64,000 nt of DNA from contig JAKZAP010000007.1 of the NCBI GenBank assembly GCA_023053575.1, forward strand, positions 25,507,464 through 25,571,463, given 5' to 3'. This stretch comes from Branchinecta lynchi (Eukaryota; Arthropoda; Branchiopoda; Anostraca; Branchinectidae). This document shows, piece by piece, positions 33,760-45,854 of the stretch; positions within the stretch are counted from its first letter, which is position 1, and each line of letters starts with the position of its first letter. The notes beneath the pieces are model-generated. The model was given only the letters and a program-made list of their open reading frames with translations, ran no database searches and was not told the DNA's origin. The translations under genes were made by a program, and so were the position numbers.

Positions 33760-34127
33760 AGGACATGTCTTACCTATAATGCTAGCGCAACCCTCTTCCA
33801 TAACCACTCCATATATTTCTAAACCAGGAGACTCAATTTCGTACGGTACATTCTAATCCCTCTAACAAAACCACGCTGATTTTCTCACTTGCCGTGTTTT
33901 GCTACCTTCGATGTGTATCCCGCTGTCGACGGTTGTCTGCGAGAAGTATATTCATCAGACAAACCGGGTATGTAAATTGTTCCCCTGTTTTCGTTATAAG
34001 TCAACGGGTCTCGGAAACGGCTTGAAACAGCCAAACGTGGATTATTTGTTGAAGCACAGCCTAGTTTTAAAGTATTAAACTATTTTAAAATACTGTAAGC
34101 AGAAGAGTAAATAGTGCGAAGGGTCCT
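33760..34127. mobile_element. piggyBac-like MITE family B, complete copy (368 bp), inverted
   Basis: TTAA at 33756-33759 and 34128-34131; ends AGGACATGTCTTACC and GCGAAGGGTCCT. Reverse of 13808-14158: contains 'ctgattttctcacttgccgt' and 'tcaacgggtctcgg'. Confidence 0.83.
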
Positions 34128-34449
34128 TTAACATTCTCCTACTTTTCTCAGCCATGACTTCTCCGAGCCTAGCGTCTTTACCAAGGAAATGCAGGCTTTT
34201 GTTGGGATTCAAACTCGGTCTGGGTGAATTTCATGTCGTTTTGCAAGCAGAGCACAGTCTGAACGTTATTTCTAGAGCCCCGGGTGAAAAAAATACAAAA
34301 TCCGTTGGATACGTCAAAATAACTCAACGTATTCAAACATCAGATGCAAAATTAAGCTGGCTTTTCAGTTAAACTTTAGCGGTCCCATCTCACTACTTAC
34401 TGTTCATATGCCGGTATTCTAAAATATTTAATTCATTAAATAGAATCGG

Positions 34450-35276
34450 TTCTTCCTGCTCAAAATTCTGTCAAGTGCACGTGTATTTATGGCGGTATTG
34501 ATGTGTCCCTATTTACTTACGCCGATGATATTTTAAATCTAAGTCGCACTTTTTTGGGAAGTGAGAGTACGTTTGCGAAACTAAAACATGAATATCAGCA
34601 GATCGGTCTGAGTTTTAATGTTGACAAAACCGTAGCAATTGCTTTCAATCTTAAGGGTAATCCAAACAAGCGACTTGAACTTGGTGAAACATCTATTCCG
34701 CTTTCTGAAAGTCTTGTTTACCTTGGTATGCCCATCGGAAAAACCATTAAAGAAACAATCAAGCTTGCTATTCAAAACCTCGCTAAAAAGATACGGATCG
34801 CTTACGCTTCACTTGCTTCTAATATCACACGTCTTAGTCGGTTTCATCTTTCTAAACTTTACAACAGTCTAACTGTGCCCCATCTTCTTGCTATGTCCCC
34901 CATTTGGCAATTTTTGTCTGCTTCTAATAAGAAAAATGTTCACCGGATGTATTTAAGTTTGCCAAGTATCTGCTGCATTTGCCCCCTTGGACCAGCAATT
35001 CTTTTTTGGCGCAGAAATTCCATCTGGTTCTGCCTGCTAAAATTATTGATAAGAGAGTGGAAGATTTCAAATCTTCCGCTAGTAAACTGAACCACCAGTG
35101 GTCTTCGCTTTTCGTGTAATCTGTAGTTATGTTTGTGCTGTGTTTAGTGTAAAGTTTTCCTACGTGCATTGTCTGTTGTTGTTTTTTTTTTCTTCTCCTT
35201 TTTTTTTTTGTACTCCGTCACTAGGGCCACACACCCTCCATTGTTTTTGACGGGTAATAAACAGATTGATTGATTA
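34450..35276 (+). mobile_element. 5'-truncated LINE: reverse transcriptase palm to 3' tail
   Basis: The frame from 34503 encodes LFTYADDILNLSRT (active-site YADD), FNVDKTVAIAFN, LVYLGMPIG and a thumb-like region up to about 34960, then shifts frame. The element ends with (ATTG)n after 'gggtaataaaca' at 35254-35276. Same lineage as 60925-62300 and 62899-63195. Confidence 0.85.
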
Positions 35277-35339
35277 ATTTATTCATACTACACAAACTAC
35301 ATAGCATGAATGTAAGGCAAGAAACAAGACCCCCTGAAG

Positions 35340-35650
35340 CTATATTGTTCAATAAAATACTGAAGTATGTTGCAATTATAGGTGCGACAGGTCCTTTAAA
35401 GGACAAGTCGAACTTATGACAGTAATTCATTCTACTTCAGTAGTATTTCCATTCATTCACATCTCCAAGATTTTTACTTCATAAGCGTATCCTATCTCTC
35501 TATAAGCAATTCTCTGATTTTCACGCTTGCCACAATGTTTTCTCTCTACGTCACCATTGTTTACGACGGGCGGTTTCCGTCCGAAAACCGGTTAAGCACA
35601 ATTTGCCAAGATTCTCATCCGAAGCAAGGGGCATGGAAAGAGGCTACAAA
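35340..35650. repeat. Two TTAA MITE ends abutting at one TTAA
   Basis: At 35385-35410 'gcgacaggtcct' - TTAA - 'aggacaagtcg' shows one TTAA flanked on both sides by family-B type ends. To the right a decayed family B copy extends to about 35640 ('tgattttcacgcttgcca'). Confidence 0.6.
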
Positions 35651-36019
35651 AACAAAAACAAACAATACAAAAACAAACTATAAATCTAGGAGACGTGGAC
35701 TTTAAGATACCTAGAAGTAGCTCATCCCCCCATTTTGAAAAATAGTACCTCTTATATTATAAAGTTCACACCTCAAGAGTACATGGCCCAGCCCCTCATC
35801 ACTCAAACTACAAAAAGGACAAGGATACTGCGCTCCCGGCCATCAATTTTCCTTTTCCAAACATTCTTTTTACCGAGCACTGGTAGACAGTTTGCTCTTG
35901 CCTTGATCCATAAACGAATAAATTTAACTGGGATTTTCATTTTTAAATAATGCTCCGCACTAGATGACTTGTGAATTCCTTCCGCCACAGTCGGATCTGT
36001 TGGTCTTTAACTCTTGATT

Positions 36020-36470
36020 TTAATGTTCTAATAAATCCAACAAGTACATATGCTAAATCGGTATCTGACCTACGACCAATATCATCAACTGATTCAACTC
36101 CAGCTCTATCGAAAGTGTTCGAGAGTTTTATTTATGAAAATCTGTACGAGGATGTTGAAGAAAATTTAGACCCTAGACAGTATGGTTTTAGACCTGGTTG
36201 TAGCACCACCCATATCTAGTGAAATTAACTGATGATACCATGATGATACCCTTAAGCATCTATAAACTAAGAACACGTATGCTGAGATCTTACTAAGTGA
36301 TAATACTAAAGGATTCGTTAGTTTGGATCATCAGGTTATTATTTCTCCGCAATGGGAGTTCGAAAATTGGGGGTTAGATTGCTAGCTAGATTTTTAACAG
36401 GTCGTAAGCAATGTGTTAAGCTGACTAACGAGGACCACCGACGGGCAATATAACATAGTGACCGTGTCCA
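36020..36470 (+). mobile_element. Decayed reverse transcriptase fragment
   Basis: Frames on the plus strand encode DLRPISS...TPALSKVFESF, YENLYEDVEENLDPRQYGFR and PGCSTTHI, the fingers region of a LINE reverse transcriptase, followed after frame breaks by pieces of the palm (FVSLDHQVIIS, FEFENWG-like). Several stops; a fossil. Confidence 0.75.
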
Positions 36471-36584
36471 GAATTATTTATGCCTCCTAGCCTTCTAAAA
36501 ACTAAGAAAGAGAAAAATCTGATTACGAACTTTTGGAACTTGTTTTTCCACAAGTTCGTTTTTCCAACTTGAACGGCTTTGAGC

Positions 36585-36617
36585 CTGAAGAGGACCCTCG
36601 ACAAAGAACAACCGAAA
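36585..36617 (+). ncRNA. Hammerhead-ribozyme-like core, copy 5
   Basis: CTGAAGA then a decayed hairpin and GAAA; family blocks 'acggctttgagc' before and 'ttagctgacgtatcc' after. The UA-GCTGAC junction is the right form for a hammerhead cleavage site. Confidence 0.42.
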
Positions 36618-36879
36618 CATAGCTCTAGAAACATTTAGCTGACGTATCCTTTTTGCACTATCAAAGAAGAGCTTTGTACTCCACAACTTCATAGTCGAAT
36701 CTCCTGGTCTTTTAGCTTATCTTTTAACCGTCTTAGCTAAGCTATCTCGCCTAATGGATATGATGGCCCTGTTCCCTCAAAGCCACTTAAACCATAATCT
36801 TCATTTACCTATCACTTTTCCGTCGGTCGGTTTGTGACTGCGATAATGATTTGGCTTTTGCTGCCCTACCCAATTTCTA

Positions 36880-37551
36880 TGTGCTACCCGTATGGAAGGG
36901 TATCCTCCTGGATATCTTTTGCAAGGGGTTTTTTCCAGTGTCTTCTTCTTCTTCTTTATGTTAGGCCTCTTTGGACGGCGTGACGCTCCATTTAGGCCTC
37001 TTCCTTTTGCGGCCTTGCAGTATGACTGCTCAGGACTGCAATGGTCTTCTCAGGGTTTTCTTCTTCTGTTGTGGTGATTGGTAGAGTAACTGTAGTAGTC
37101 TTCATTGGGATTTAATTTTGGTCATACTAGGTGGTCAAGTTCCATGCATCGGAGGAATGAATGGATTGCTAGTATGGCATGCTTTTCTGCGCCTTTTGGT
37201 GGTGGTGGTTGTTTGATGAGGGAGAAGGTGGTTTTCTGAAGTCGGAGTGATGCGAATATTCTTTCGATCTGTTGTCTCTCGTTTCTTGTGGGTAAGCTGG
37301 TACATTCGAAGAGCAGGTGGTCAATAGTCTCGTCCTTTTCTCAAGCAGAGGCGACAGAGTGGCGGTGTTGGTACAGTTCCATCTGCATTGGGGATTTTGT
37401 AGTGGTGCGCTTGGTGGTTCAGGTTGTTGGTGTTTGCTCGTATACGGTGGTAGAATGCTGTCAGATGTCGGGATCGGAAAGGTGACAGGTGTGGTTCTTG
37501 ATGGGGTCCCCGAATTCTGTTTGTTCTACTTCTTTGTCTGTTTTTAGTGTA
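36880..37551 (-). mobile_element. LINE 3' part with zinc knuckle, near-identical to window start
   Basis: On the minus strand, 37551 downward encodes FRSRHLTAFYHRIRANTNNL, then TVPTPPLCRLC, then after a one-base shift EKDETIDHLLFECTSL, completing a CxxC...H...C knuckle, then ERQQIERIFASLRLQK. Bases 37370-37550 duplicate 1-180 of the window. The 3' limit near 36880 is approximate. Confidence 0.72.
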
Positions 37552-37654
37552 TGTTTGTTTGTTGTTATTATGGTCTTATGGATTGAAATAAATCAGTACT
37601 AAAAAAAATAAAAATAAAAAATAAATAAAAGTAATAATAAAATGGGACTCATAA

Positions 37655-38960
37655 ACCGGTGAACTCCTACAATTCTGCCTGGCATACATAAGATCGAAAT
37701 TCGAATACGGAATGCAAATAGCCCAAACATATGCTAACGCCCACTGGGACACTCTGGAAACAACCCAGAATGTCGCCCTGCGCATAGTACTTGGCTTGCA
37801 CAAGCACAAACCAACGGCAAGACTCTGAGAAATCGGGTATACCCTCACTCCGTGAAAAGATCAAATACCAATGCCTCAGATACTTCACCGAAATACAAGC
37901 ATATGGAAGGGAGGACATCGTGTACGCAACCATACTCTCAAACCCGGCAGCCCGAGGGAATTCCAGAACTTTGTTGGGAGAGTTCACCAGAGATGTCCCG
38001 ACATGGAGAGAAGAGCTCCTAGAAGCTTATCCATTTGCAGATACACTACCATGGAAAATGGCCCCACCAGTAGTAAATCAACAGCTGATACAGATGGATG
38101 AATCCATGTACTTGGACGAGACAATTATCCAACTGTTCAGAAACAAAATATTTACCCGGTATCCTGAACACCTGGAAGTCTACACTAATGGCTCAATGAA
38201 GGCAAGAAGGCAGGTTCGGCACCATACATCCCCGACTACAACCTAAAAATTTCAACTGTACTCCACGAAGGATCGTCGTTTCTGACCACAGAACTTACAG
38301 CTATATCCAAGTCACTGGAAGTCATGGTAAACAAGCCACCAACGTCAAAGAAAATGGTTATTCTGGTAGACTCCAAATCATCCTTTCAGCTGATTAGCAA
38401 AGTGAACCAAATCGTTACAGATGCAAATCTCAAACACTTCAGAATACTGCTAAGGAGGCTCACAGACCTGAATACTGGTCCCATATATCCCAAGCCACAC
38501 CGGTATCACAGGCAATGTTGTTGAGCAGAACTGAACCGACTGCCGCAACCACCCACCTTCGCAAGGCCATGATGAGGGATACCCTAAGATCGAGAGCCCC
38601 ATCCCAGAACAGAAAGGCAACGCCCTCACCATTCAGAGACAGGCAGAACACTGTACTGTACTACAGACTTAAGACAGTCAATCCTTCTGAACAAAATGCT
38701 GTTTGAGTGTGCACAATGCAGAAACTGCGGTGTGGAAGAAGAAACCCTGCATCATATTGTGTTCCAGTGCAGAAGTACAGCACAATGACATTGCAACTCA
38801 AGGTCCTATGCAACGAGCTCAAAATCCCCAGCTCCATCGGAACAATCACCTCAACAATATTCTCGAGATTGGACCTTCAATAGAGAAGATGGCGGTACAA
38901 ACCTGCAGATGCCTTCGAAAGAGGAAGTAGCTTTTTCGTAAATTCAAAATCAAAGAAAGT
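37655..38960 (+). mobile_element. Decayed LINE with RNase H and zinc knuckle
   Basis: Plus strand, several frameshifts: thumb region (LAYIRSKFEYGMQIAQTYAN, ALRIVLGLHKHKPTARL), RNase H start HLEVYTNGSMK, middle FLTTELTAISKSLEVM and VILVDSKSSFQLIS, late motif IPSHTGITGN, and a knuckle CAQCRNCGVEEETLHHIVFQ ending in C. The domain order (reverse transcriptase, RNase H, C-terminal CCHC) fits the I/R1/LOA branch. Preceded by an A-rich stretch (37590-37640). Confidence 0.82.
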
Positions 38961-39154
38961 TAACTGAATTTCTACTTCAAGTTTGTGCGAGGATAACCCT
39001 GAATTAGTTGGCTGTTAGCTGATAACAAGTTTGTTATTTTTCTGTTCCATTTTACTTTTTTATAAGCAAGTAACAAAGCCATGGTAGTGGAACAGTTAAG
39101 AAAGTGTTCAAATAAGCATAACCTTAACTGTACTCGTTGCTCCCATGACTGTTT

Positions 39155-39712
39155 AAAAAGTCCGATTTTCTGGTGCTGACTAAATTGTGACGGAATTCCA
39201 TACAGCCGTGACGTATTTGTGACGTCACGGGATTTGAGGAGTTAGCATACAAGCAACTCAAAACTAACAATTTCCGACTTAGAGGAAGCCTGAGAGGAAT
39301 TTCATCCAAAAATGTATGACCATTGGAATTGGCTTTCGTCGACCCCTTTCGGCTTTTCATTTGCAGTGGTCTCTTCTGTCATTTGTCGTACTTTGAGCAG
39401 CCAGCCACTTTGTAGGGTTGAGGGGCTAGTAGATTCCTTTGATGATATAACCATACATCTGTTGTTCCTGTCTTCTTGTGAGCTTTGTGTTGTTGATTGC
39501 TAACCCCAGAAAATTAAGTTCGTAAATGGATTCAAGGCATTTTCCTTATCCCCCATGCAAACAGCCATTTTCCACATTGCCAAAGTCGGAAATTGCTAGT
39601 TTTGCCAGTTGCTTGTATGCTAACTCCTCAAATCCAGTGACATCACAAGTACGTCACGCTTGTATGGAATTCCATCACAATTTAGTCAACACCAATTTTC
39701 TTTCTTGACTGT
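39155..39712. repeat. Foldback repeat, about 560 bp
   Basis: 39163-39290 is mirrored by about 39575-39712: shared blocks 'gacggaattccatac', 'gaggagttagcatacaag' and 'gtgacgtatttgtgacgtca' against degraded partners. The arms enclose about 270 bp of unknown sequence. Confidence 0.7.
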
Positions 39713-39739
39713 CAGGACAGCAATCAGAAATTGCTAGTA

Positions 39740-40535
39740 TTTTGCAGTATAATTCGAGGTTGTGTAAAAAAGAGGTCAGGCATCCAACCTCAAATTTACA
39801 CAGCCTCAAACCCAGCCAAAAAGGTTGGAAAGAAATTTCAGACTGGTCCCAAAAAGGTCCAACTGTGGAGAAGGAGACCCAGAGTGGCCCAGGACCTATT
39901 TAAGACTGCACAGAAACTTCCTTGTAAGGTTTTCAGGCCAAATTCGAGGTTGGATACCCCTTCTGTTCTTACTGACAAACAAAGGCTTTTTTTTTTTATT
40001 AAAGTAGGATGTTCCCAGGCTCCTACGGGATAGTGGTCTGGGAGAAAGAAATCGCGATTTACCTATCCCAGGGTCACTGAAACTTCGCCCACAGCAAATA
40101 GTTTCTCAATTAGGGCATTGTTGTCTAAATTTGAAACTTTCGCCGAAGTCTAGCTAGCTCAAGCAACTCCATTGCAGAATAAAAGTAAAAATGATAGTAC
40201 AAAGCCATGTATGGAAGTTACTGGCAGTTTCAGATAGAGGTCAGAGGGGTACTGGAGTGTACTGGAGCGGTATAACCCAGGTATAACATATGACTGTAGC
40301 TTTATTGAAACTAAGGTTAAAGGGTTTGTGGGACGGTCCCGCTGTGCTTACGAGTCTCATGTGTTCAATGAATCAGCATGTTTTGTTCGATAAATTACAC
40401 TTCTCCAAAAAAAAAATTAAGGTTTAAAAACGAAGCATTCAACAGATTTTGAATGTTTTTACACTTGAAAGCAATAGTATTCAAGGATATTGTTTCCTTG
40501 GGCAGATCATCGGAAGCATACGATAATCCTGGTGC
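39740..40535. other. Intergenic stretch with a small inverted-repeat element
   Basis: 39779-39964 has inverted ends 'catccaacctcaaattt' and 'aaattcgaggttggat'. No other feature recognised to 40535. Confidence 0.5.
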
Positions 40536-40536
40536 T

Positions 40537-40722
40537 TAAGCTACGTTTACACGGAGGGTATTTACCCGTACTCCGCGGGTATTTTCCCCTGCAACATCCA
40601 CAAATCTCCAGGTATTTTAGACTTCAACTTCGCGAACTTTACATACAATACCCCGGTACCGTGTGTATACTTTCACCTCTCGTCTGCGGGGGAAAATACC
40701 TGCCGTGTAAATGATCCTTTAG
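40537..40722. repeat. Small inverted-repeat MITE
   Basis: Left 'gctacgtttacacggagggt' and right 'ctgccgtgtaaatgatcc' with inverted 'gggtattttcccc' and 'gggggaaaatacc' inside. About 185 bp, non-coding. Confidence 0.6.
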
Positions 40723-40786
40723 TGAAGTAGTCTTCACACCACAGAATTCGAGCTTCACTGTGAAATTGACTCTTGTCATCTCTTAA

Positions 40787-41135
40787 AGGACTTGTCTTAC
40801 CTATAATACTAGCGCATTCTACTTCCATAATCATTCCAGATATTTCTAAGCCAGGAGACCCTAATTTCGTACGGTACATTGAAATCCATTTAACTAAACT
40901 GCGCCGATTTTCTCACTTGCCGTGTTTTGCTACCTTCGATGTGTATCGCGCTGTCGACGGCTGTTTGTGAGACGTTTTTCAATCAGTGGTTATGTAAACT
41001 TTCGCTTTAAGTCAACGGATCTCCGGAAAGGCTTAAAACAGCCAAAATCGTAGGTACTTGTTGAAAGCACAGCCTATAAGTTTTAAAGTATTTTAAAATA
41101 CTGTAACTTGAATAGTAAATAGTGCGAGAGTTCCT
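40787..41135. mobile_element. piggyBac-like MITE family B, complete copy (349 bp)
   Basis: TTAA at 40783-40786 and 41136-41139; ends AGGACTTGTCTTACC and GCGAGAGTTCCT. Same orientation as 33760-34127. Confidence 0.83.
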
Positions 41136-41808
41136 TTAAATCGGACATAGAAAAAATCGCGATTTGTGGGTGCCAAGCTTTAACAGTGCGGCTAGACGGT
41201 CACTGGAGATCCTGCCAGGATTTTCGCCACCATTATTACTTTCGTACGGAAAAACTGAAATTTTTTACATTTTTCAATGAAAAGGCAGAAAATCCGGCCG
41301 GAAAACGCATCGTTCCCGTTCACAGGGTGTAATCAGCCATATAATGAACTGCCATGGGTCGAACATATTTAAATGACTGTACAAAAAGATTTTCAGCTGA
41401 TTCGGTTCTAGAGTTTACGGCCGCTCTTTTTGGCACAGAAGAATTGAAGAGGACTCAAAAGAAACTTAACCGGCGATGATGTGACTTTCGTGAGCAATTG
41501 TTTTACTCGCGTTTTTTAAAGCTTCTCTTGTCTGTCGCACTGTCTCCCAACAAAACCAATATTGCCGCTAAACGGTGCTGATTTCCATTTGGGTCCTCTC
41601 TTATTGCGGCCTCGAGGGAAGTATATAGTTAAAGCACAACTTTTAGGAGAAATTATCACGATAGAATGGCTCAGGAATTTCGTCTTTCGAAAATACTATT
41701 TAAGTGAAAGAGCGATTTCATTGTTTGCGCTTTTCGTCTGTATCCAGCCTTCCCGCTCTCCGACGCGGGCAGGACGCAAAATAACGGAAAACTGAACGCA
41801 CCGTAGTT

Positions 41809-42903
41809 AACAAGACCAAAGGTTTCGATGGGATCCCAAAAAAATCAATATGTGATCCAGACAATTGGGTCTTGTCTTCGCCAGACTCCTTGAACATTTT
41901 TACTATTAAAATTCAGAAACAGATTAAGGCCAAATAGCTAATCATCTGAGAAAACCGAGTTCAGATATGGACTCAGCATGTGTGTTTACCCCTACAAGTC
42001 ATATCTGTTTTGGCGAAAACTTCTTGCTACTTCTGCCAATTTCCCGGTTTGAGCCGAATTCCAGGACTACTAAACTTGTCCGGCGAAAAAAGAAAGCTCA
42101 GAAACGATTTCAGCGTATCTTCTTTTCCCTATATTCAACACCGAATCAACTTCAAATAAAAATTTAACTTATAACAAATTTTCCGACTCCAGCCGGATTC
42201 CGGTCGAACTATATGTCCGGGTAAAAATGATTTTCATACACGGATTTAGCATCTCTTCTTACCCTTAAATCGGATATCTAATTAACCACAAATAAAACTC
42301 TATTTTTTTCCGGCTTTGGCCGGATTCCAGGCGAACTACTTGCCCGGGTAGAAAATTGTTTTCACACAAGTCTTCAGCATGCCTTCTTACCCCTAAATCG
42401 AACATCTAATCAACTCAAATAAAACGTTTACTTTTAACAAACTTTCCGGTTTTAGCCGGATTCCGGGCGAACCACCTGTCCGGCAATAAAATGGTTTTCA
42501 CCATCAAGTTCCGCATGTCCTCCTACCTCTAAATCGAACATCTAATGAACTTCAAGTGAAATTTTTACTTTTAACAGACTTTCCGGTTTTGGCCGGATTC
42601 CGGGCTACTTGTCCGATGACAAAATGGTTTTCACCACCGTGTCTAACATGTCTTCTTACCCCATAGTCGACTATCTAATTATCTGTTCAAAAATATTTCA
42701 TTTGCCTCTTAATTTAAACCCCCTCCCCCACCCCTAAATATAGGGCTCTTCACCCAAAGAATCCTCACACCAAGTTTCATCAAAATATCTCATTCCCTTC
42801 GAGAGTTATAGTGCTCACAGACGGATAGACGGACGGACGGATAGACGGACAACTTTTGCGATGTCATAGGTATCCCGTCACTTACGTTTTGGGATCCCAA
42901 AAA
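41809..42903 (-). mobile_element. HINE/pearl-like element, copy 3
   Basis: Begins AACAAGACCAAAGG with GGGATCCC 20 bp inside; satellite units around 42050-42600 with 'gccggattccgggcgaac'; core 'accaagtttcatcaaaat'; microsatellite 'gacggatagacgg'; ends TTTTGGGATCCCAAAAA. Reverse orientation relative to copy 1. Confidence 0.78.
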
Positions 42904-43288
42904 CTGTGAAAACCAAGCAAAACTACAGAAGTCGGAAACAGAAAGTGGACGGGATGCTTCCAAAAAGAAATACGACAATTTGAACCTTTTCGTGTCATTA
43001 TTTGTGAAAGATCTGTTGGCAGACCTTGAAGCTTTTGGCGCAGTTTCCGTTGCGTGACTGGCAAAACTCGACTTGGTGGAAAAAGCAGGTGGTCGCCAGT
43101 ATAACCGCTGGTTCACACTGCTGCTATTTCGCGCAAAATTCTGCGTCATGCGACACACGACACAAATCGTGCGACAAGCAACGCAGAACTTTGCGTTTTG
43201 TCGCAGTGTCGGATGCGTTGAAATACTCCAACTGATAATATTTGACGGTGCAAAACGGATAAGTCAGCTACATTTTATTAGAGCTATA

Positions 43289-43320
43289 TTTCGGCCCTTT
43301 TTGGCAAGGGTCCTCTTCAG
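43289..43320 (-). ncRNA. Hammerhead-ribozyme-like core, copy 6
   Basis: On the minus strand: CTGAAGA, hairpin with stem GG/CC plus CCCTT/AAGGG around one bulged A, then GAAA. It continues 'tatagctctaataaaa' and 'gtagctgacttatccgtttt', so the GTA cleavage-type triplet is present. One of the best-paired stem II hairpins of the set. Confidence 0.5.
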
Positions 43321-44036
43321 GTTCGAGCCGCTCTAGCTGGAAAATGAACTTCTCTGAAAAGTTGTGGAGTTAAAGTTGGTGCTGCGATTTCATTCTGGAC
43401 ACGGCTGCTATTTTTGCTGTTGGAGTGGGTCATCGAAAGGGTACAGATTCTTCTATCTTTTGTTTTTGGAATCACCTGTCTCTTCTTCTTCTTTCCAGCT
43501 AAGATGGATACTTGTAGGCTGCATGTATGGGCGATTTGAAGTTCCGTACTTTGGTGATAGATATTCCTTCAGCCCAAGCTGACTGTGAATCATATTTGAA
43601 GGTGCAAAACGGATAAGTCATCTACATTTTATTAGAGCTATGCTGCGGCCCTTCTTGTAACTTGTAGAAAAACAGTTAAAGATTCTTCCCTATATATCTG
43701 ATTTTCTTTAACTGATCCGACATAACGCATGCGATTCTTCAGGGACAGAAAAGAGAAAACAAAGACTAGCTAATTTTCAAGATTACAAATAGCTCTACCT
43801 TGGTCTGACTGTAATCGTAGGATGTCTGAGTGCAAAATATCTTCTGAATAAACTTGTATCGACCTGTTTTGAACAAGATGAAATATGAGGTTTGTCTAAA
43901 TATTTCCTTACGCTGGGTGGTATTGAGATGGGTAATCTCCCAGCATCTTCAGAGGTTGTTTATCCAAGGGTTTCTTAGTCCTTCTGCAGAATAATCTCGT
44001 CGAAAAATTTTTTCCATTTGCGTCTGCGTGGCAGTA

Positions 44037-45000
44037 AAAGCATTGTCCTAATTGGTGTCATAAGGTGTATTACCGCGTATAAGACTTATTACAGATTCCT
44101 CTTTTCTTCGAAGCGCGCTGTAACAAGGCGAACAAGGAAAATAGAGCTCGGCTCTATTCTTTCTTATGCAGAGTCAATCAGATCGCTCGGTTGGTTCCGC
44201 CAGCGGGCCGAGGAGTGGCGCAGCGTCGTCAGGGTTGCCAAAGAAAGCACGACAGTTCTACTTTTTTGGAAGCTACAGAAACAACTTTTCTTAAAAAAAC
44301 ATGTTTTTGTTCTATTACGACTGATTTTCGTCAGTTGGAAGATCAATGCTGTCCATCCCTTATTTTAATAGCTTTTTTACAGTATAATTTGTGTTATATT
44401 ATACTCGTGTACTTCAAGTAGTACTAAGAACCTTTTCGGATATTTTAGAGCTCGAAAAATTGTATTACCTTGGCAACACCGACCGCCGCATTAATAAGAA
44501 CCTCTTGGGTTGTATTTGAACAGGCGTGTGTATTAAGGACGTAAACATCGCGTATAGCGCTATTCACCTTATTACACCTATTAAGCATTGTCCTAATAGA
44601 ACGCGAGGTTCTTATCAATGCGGCATCCGGTGTTGCCAAGCTAATACAATTTTTCGAGCTCTAAAAATATCCGAAAAGGTTCTTAGTACTACTTGAAGTA
44701 CACAAGTACAATATAACGCAAATTATACTCTAAAAAAGCTATTAAAATAACAAATGGACAGTATTGATCCAACAAGGTAGAACTGTTGTGCTTTCTTTGG
44801 CAACACTGACGACGCTGCGCCTCTCCTCGGCCCGCTGGCGGAACCAACCAAGCGATCTGATTGGCCCTGATAAGCCAGAATAGAACGCTAGTCTATTCTC
44901 CTTATTCACCTTATTACAGCGCGCTCCGAGGAAAAGAGGAGTCTGTAATAAGTCTTATACGCGGTAATACACCTTATTACACCAATTAGGACAATGCTTT
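44037..45000. repeat. Large foldback element, approximately 964 bp, almost wholly palindromic
   Basis: Left end AAAGCATTGTCCTAATTGGT and right end ACCAATTAGGACAATGCTTT are exact inverses. The similarity continues inward through 'gtattaccgcgtataagact', 'gcgcgctgtaacaagg', 'cgctggcggaacc' and 'agtactaagaacc', almost to the centre near 44520-44545. A second copy is 56247-57360. No coding capacity. Confidence 0.88.
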
Positions 45001-45629
45001 AAAGGTTCATGCGATTCTGTCGTACGTCGGAACATCAAAGAAAAAGTCGTGTCGCATACGAAGCAGCAGTGTGACGCAAGGGTAAAACGAAACAATGGCG
45101 AAAGGCGAGAATTCAGCGGCTTTTAATCTATAAGGGAGCTACGGATAATATTAAAGACAGAATAAGAAAGTTCTTTAAGAATAAGAAAGTTTTTTAAGAA
45201 AGTTCTTTAACCGCATTGCAGTCTACTACCTGTGCCCTTTGTCTGGTCTTAGGTCCATCCAAGCTGCACAAGTGCACTTCTCTCAATTTCATCATTCTAT
45301 TTTCCCTTTCGGAATTGTTGATGGTGCTATAAATCCAGGCACTAGTCCCAGTCCACGTTCGCCAGAGCTCTATCTTTTATTCGCAACATCAGAGAGTTCA
45401 CTCACCTAACCGCTCTTTGAGATCCCCTCCAAAAAATGTAGTGTTTTTCGTTCGGGGAATGACAGAATTTATGAAGAAATGAGTTCGGAAAGAGTAGGGT
45501 GACGTTAAACCACTAATACAAGGAAAATGCACAATAAGTAAGAAGTGAAAGGCTAGTTTCTAGCCCTGAACTAGCCTCACTGAATTTTCCGGGCACACTG
45601 CCAGCCCCCATTTAGCTCTCCTTGGTGAG

Positions 45630-45790
45630 CGCCAAGTTTAGATGAAGTTGTATGGGGCGCTCTGCGAGCACCCAGTTTAGCTCAATTTTTGTGGTCGGTG
45701 CGCTCTGCGAGCACCCAGTTTAGCTCAATTTTTGTGGTCGGTGCGCTCTGCGAGCGCCCACTTTAGCATAATTTCTGCGGCTAGTTAATT
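45630..45790 (+). repeat. Three tandem approximately 48-bp units
   Basis: Units end in 'gcgctctgcgagc(a/g)ccca' and contain 'gtttagctcaatttttgtgg'. The last two full units are almost identical. Immediately precedes the best hammerhead-like copy. Confidence 0.75.
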
Positions 45791-45854
45791 AGCAATTAGC
45801 AATTTTTCCTAAGGCTAGTTTCCATCCCCGAAGTTGAACCTGAACAATGACAGC

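Larger units (their letters stand above)
43112..45074. mobile_element. Inverted-end element TTCACACTGCTGC carrying nested repeats
   Basis: Ends TTCACACTGCTGC and GCAGCAGTGTGAC are inverted, with subterminal 'gcgacaa' / 'gtcgtgtcgcat' motifs resembling the Harbinger-like element 7258-7883 in style. Its target duplication is not clear. Inserts: hammerhead-type repeat pieces at about 43230-43360 and 43580-43670, and the foldback 44037-45000. Confidence 0.5.
41633..45174. mobile_element. piggyBac-like MITE family C expanded to 3.5 kb by nested insertions
   Basis: TTAA at 41629-41632 and 45175-45178; ends AGCACAACTTTTAGG and AAGAAAGTTCT. Family C sequence survives as 41633-41808, 42904-43110 and 45076-45174. 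The first insert is a HINE-like element (41809-42903). The second (43112-45074) is a repeat-bounded block that itself holds hammerhead-type repeats and a large foldback element. Confidence 0.78.
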
